DNA from: Rudanella lutea DSM 19387
GTDB taxonomy: Bacteria; Bacteroidota; Bacteroidia; Cytophagales; Spirosomataceae
NCBI RefSeq assembly: GCF_000383955.1
Contig: NZ_KB913013.1
Location: forward strand, 2,076,277 to 2,140,276
Length of the DNA stretch: 64,000 nucleotides
Reading direction: 5' to 3'
The stretch's first letter is position 1. Each line of letters starts with the position of its first letter. The position numbers and the translations under genes were made by a program. The notes beneath the pieces are model-generated. The model did not search any database. It was given only the letters and a program-made list of their open reading frames with translations, and was not told the DNA's origin. Below are positions 63,529 through 64,000 of this stretch, one piece after another.

Positions 63529-64000
63529 GTGATCCGACTTTTATTCATTCTGCTCGTTTGGCTGCCGGGCCTGGCCCTCGCCCAGTCGAAAACCGTTGAA
63601 TCAGCCAGTAGTGCCTGGGTAGCAGTAGAAACCAGCCCGATGCTCCCCTGGAAAGCCCCCGAGGGGCTCGTATTTCGCGAAACCTTTACTGAAGCCAACC
63701 CCAACCGGTGGCCCGTTGGCCTGCGCGGGGGCTTTACCTACACGCCCGGCCCGGTAGGCTACCAGTTGGAACGCAGGGGGGCCGACAGCAGCCAAATGGC
63801 CCGCGCCTGGATTCAGCTCGCCAACCGGTTCGATTTGCCCCGCATTGATACATTTATGGTGCAACTCGACCTGTTGCCCCGCGCCGATACGTACCCCAAC
63901 GGTGGTCTGCTATTCGGCGTGGCCGACTCACTCAATTACAGCCGGGTGTGGCTCGACGGTAAAAACCGGGTAACTGTGCAACAGATTGTCGATGGTAAAC
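63529..64000 (+). CDS. Secreted protein with ConA-like/laminin-G-type domain (3' end outside window)
   Basis: A GTG at 63529 starts a frame open to the window end (157 complete codons). The signal peptide is MIRLLFILLVWLPGLALAQ. Next comes APEGLVFRETFTEANPNRW, then a beta-rich stretch with FTYTPGPVGYQLERRG and TFMVQLDLLPRADTYPNGG, ending in YSRVWLDGKNRVTVQQIV, a pattern typical of concanavalin-like jelly-roll domains. No other start fits the signal. The C-terminal domains are unseen, so the function is open. Confidence 0.7.
   Translation, partial: MIRLLFILLVWLPGLALAQSKTVESASSAWVAVETSPMLPWKAPEGLVFRETFTEANPNRWPVGLRGGFTYTPGPVGYQLERRGADSSQMARAWIQLANRFDLPRIDTFMVQLDLLPRADTYPNGGLLFGVADSLNYSRVWLDGKNRVTVQQIVDGK

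Overview
The window looks like chromosomal DNA from a GC-rich member of the Bacteroidota, most likely Cytophagales in the Spirosoma/Rudanella neighbourhood. Evidence seen here: a type IX secretion (T9SS) sorting domain on a DUF1501 protein, a DUF1800/DUF1501 pair, a carboxypeptidase-regulatory-like/TonB outer-membrane protein, LytS/LytTR signalling, a malic enzyme-phosphotransacetylase fusion, and candidate promoters close to the Bacteroidota pattern TTG-N(17-20)-TAnnTTTG. No rRNA or tRNA gene and no CRISPR array was found.

Layout. 1-7.8 kb: the 3' part of queG, a TetR regulator, kynU, a D-apionate-lactonase-like protein, a small coiled-coil protein, a CehA/McbA-type PHP hydrolase and an ArsC/Spx-like protein. 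8.0-8.8 kb: a complete IS5-type insertion sequence with a frameshifted transposase. 8.9-18 kb: a Tat-exported Nif3-like protein, a TesA-like esterase divergent from a YbbA/YbbP-type ABC transporter, msrA, a LEA-like helical-repeat protein and an acyl-CoA synthetase. 18-29.7 kb: the DUF1800/DUF1501 pair, a formylglycine-generating-enzyme-like lipoprotein, maeB, trpS, a Uma2 nuclease, an M19 dipeptidase and a D-threonine-aldolase-like PLP enzyme. 29.8-31.6 kb: an AT-richer two-gene lipoprotein island (DUF6973). 31.8-43 kb: an S41 peptidase, outer-membrane proteins, a DUF5694 protein, a LytS/LytTR pair and a PIF1-like helicase. 43-49.2 kb: sdhB overlapping treZ, a GH1-like protein, a DUF892 protein and a CYP152-like P450. 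49.2-50.7 kb: a tripartite hipB-hipS-hipT toxin-antitoxin operon with two palindromic operators. 50.8-56 kb: mnmE, an MpaB-like oxygenase, a PhnP-like hydrolase, a CheY-like regulator, a WapI-like protein and DinB. 56-58.4 kb: a scrambled segment between two 349-bp direct repeats. 58.4-64 kb: a 1249-residue hybrid histidine kinase and three secreted or lipid-anchored proteins, the last cut by the window edge.

The observations most worth following are these. (1) The CYP152-like P450 has Tyr where the heme-thiolate Cys belongs and lacks about 40 residues just before it, yet its frame is open. (2) A family of intergenic hairpins is built from tandem heptamers, and each begins within about 13 bp of a stop codon. 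(3) The hipBST operon carries paired TATACC-N6-GGTATA operators. (4) The Hpt domain of the hybrid kinase is duplicated as a free ORF, fused at its edge to an IS3-transposase relic and enclosing a low-GC secreted-protein pair. (5) A MITE-like element is flanked by 13-bp direct repeats. All calls rest on reading motifs by eye; no database search was run.
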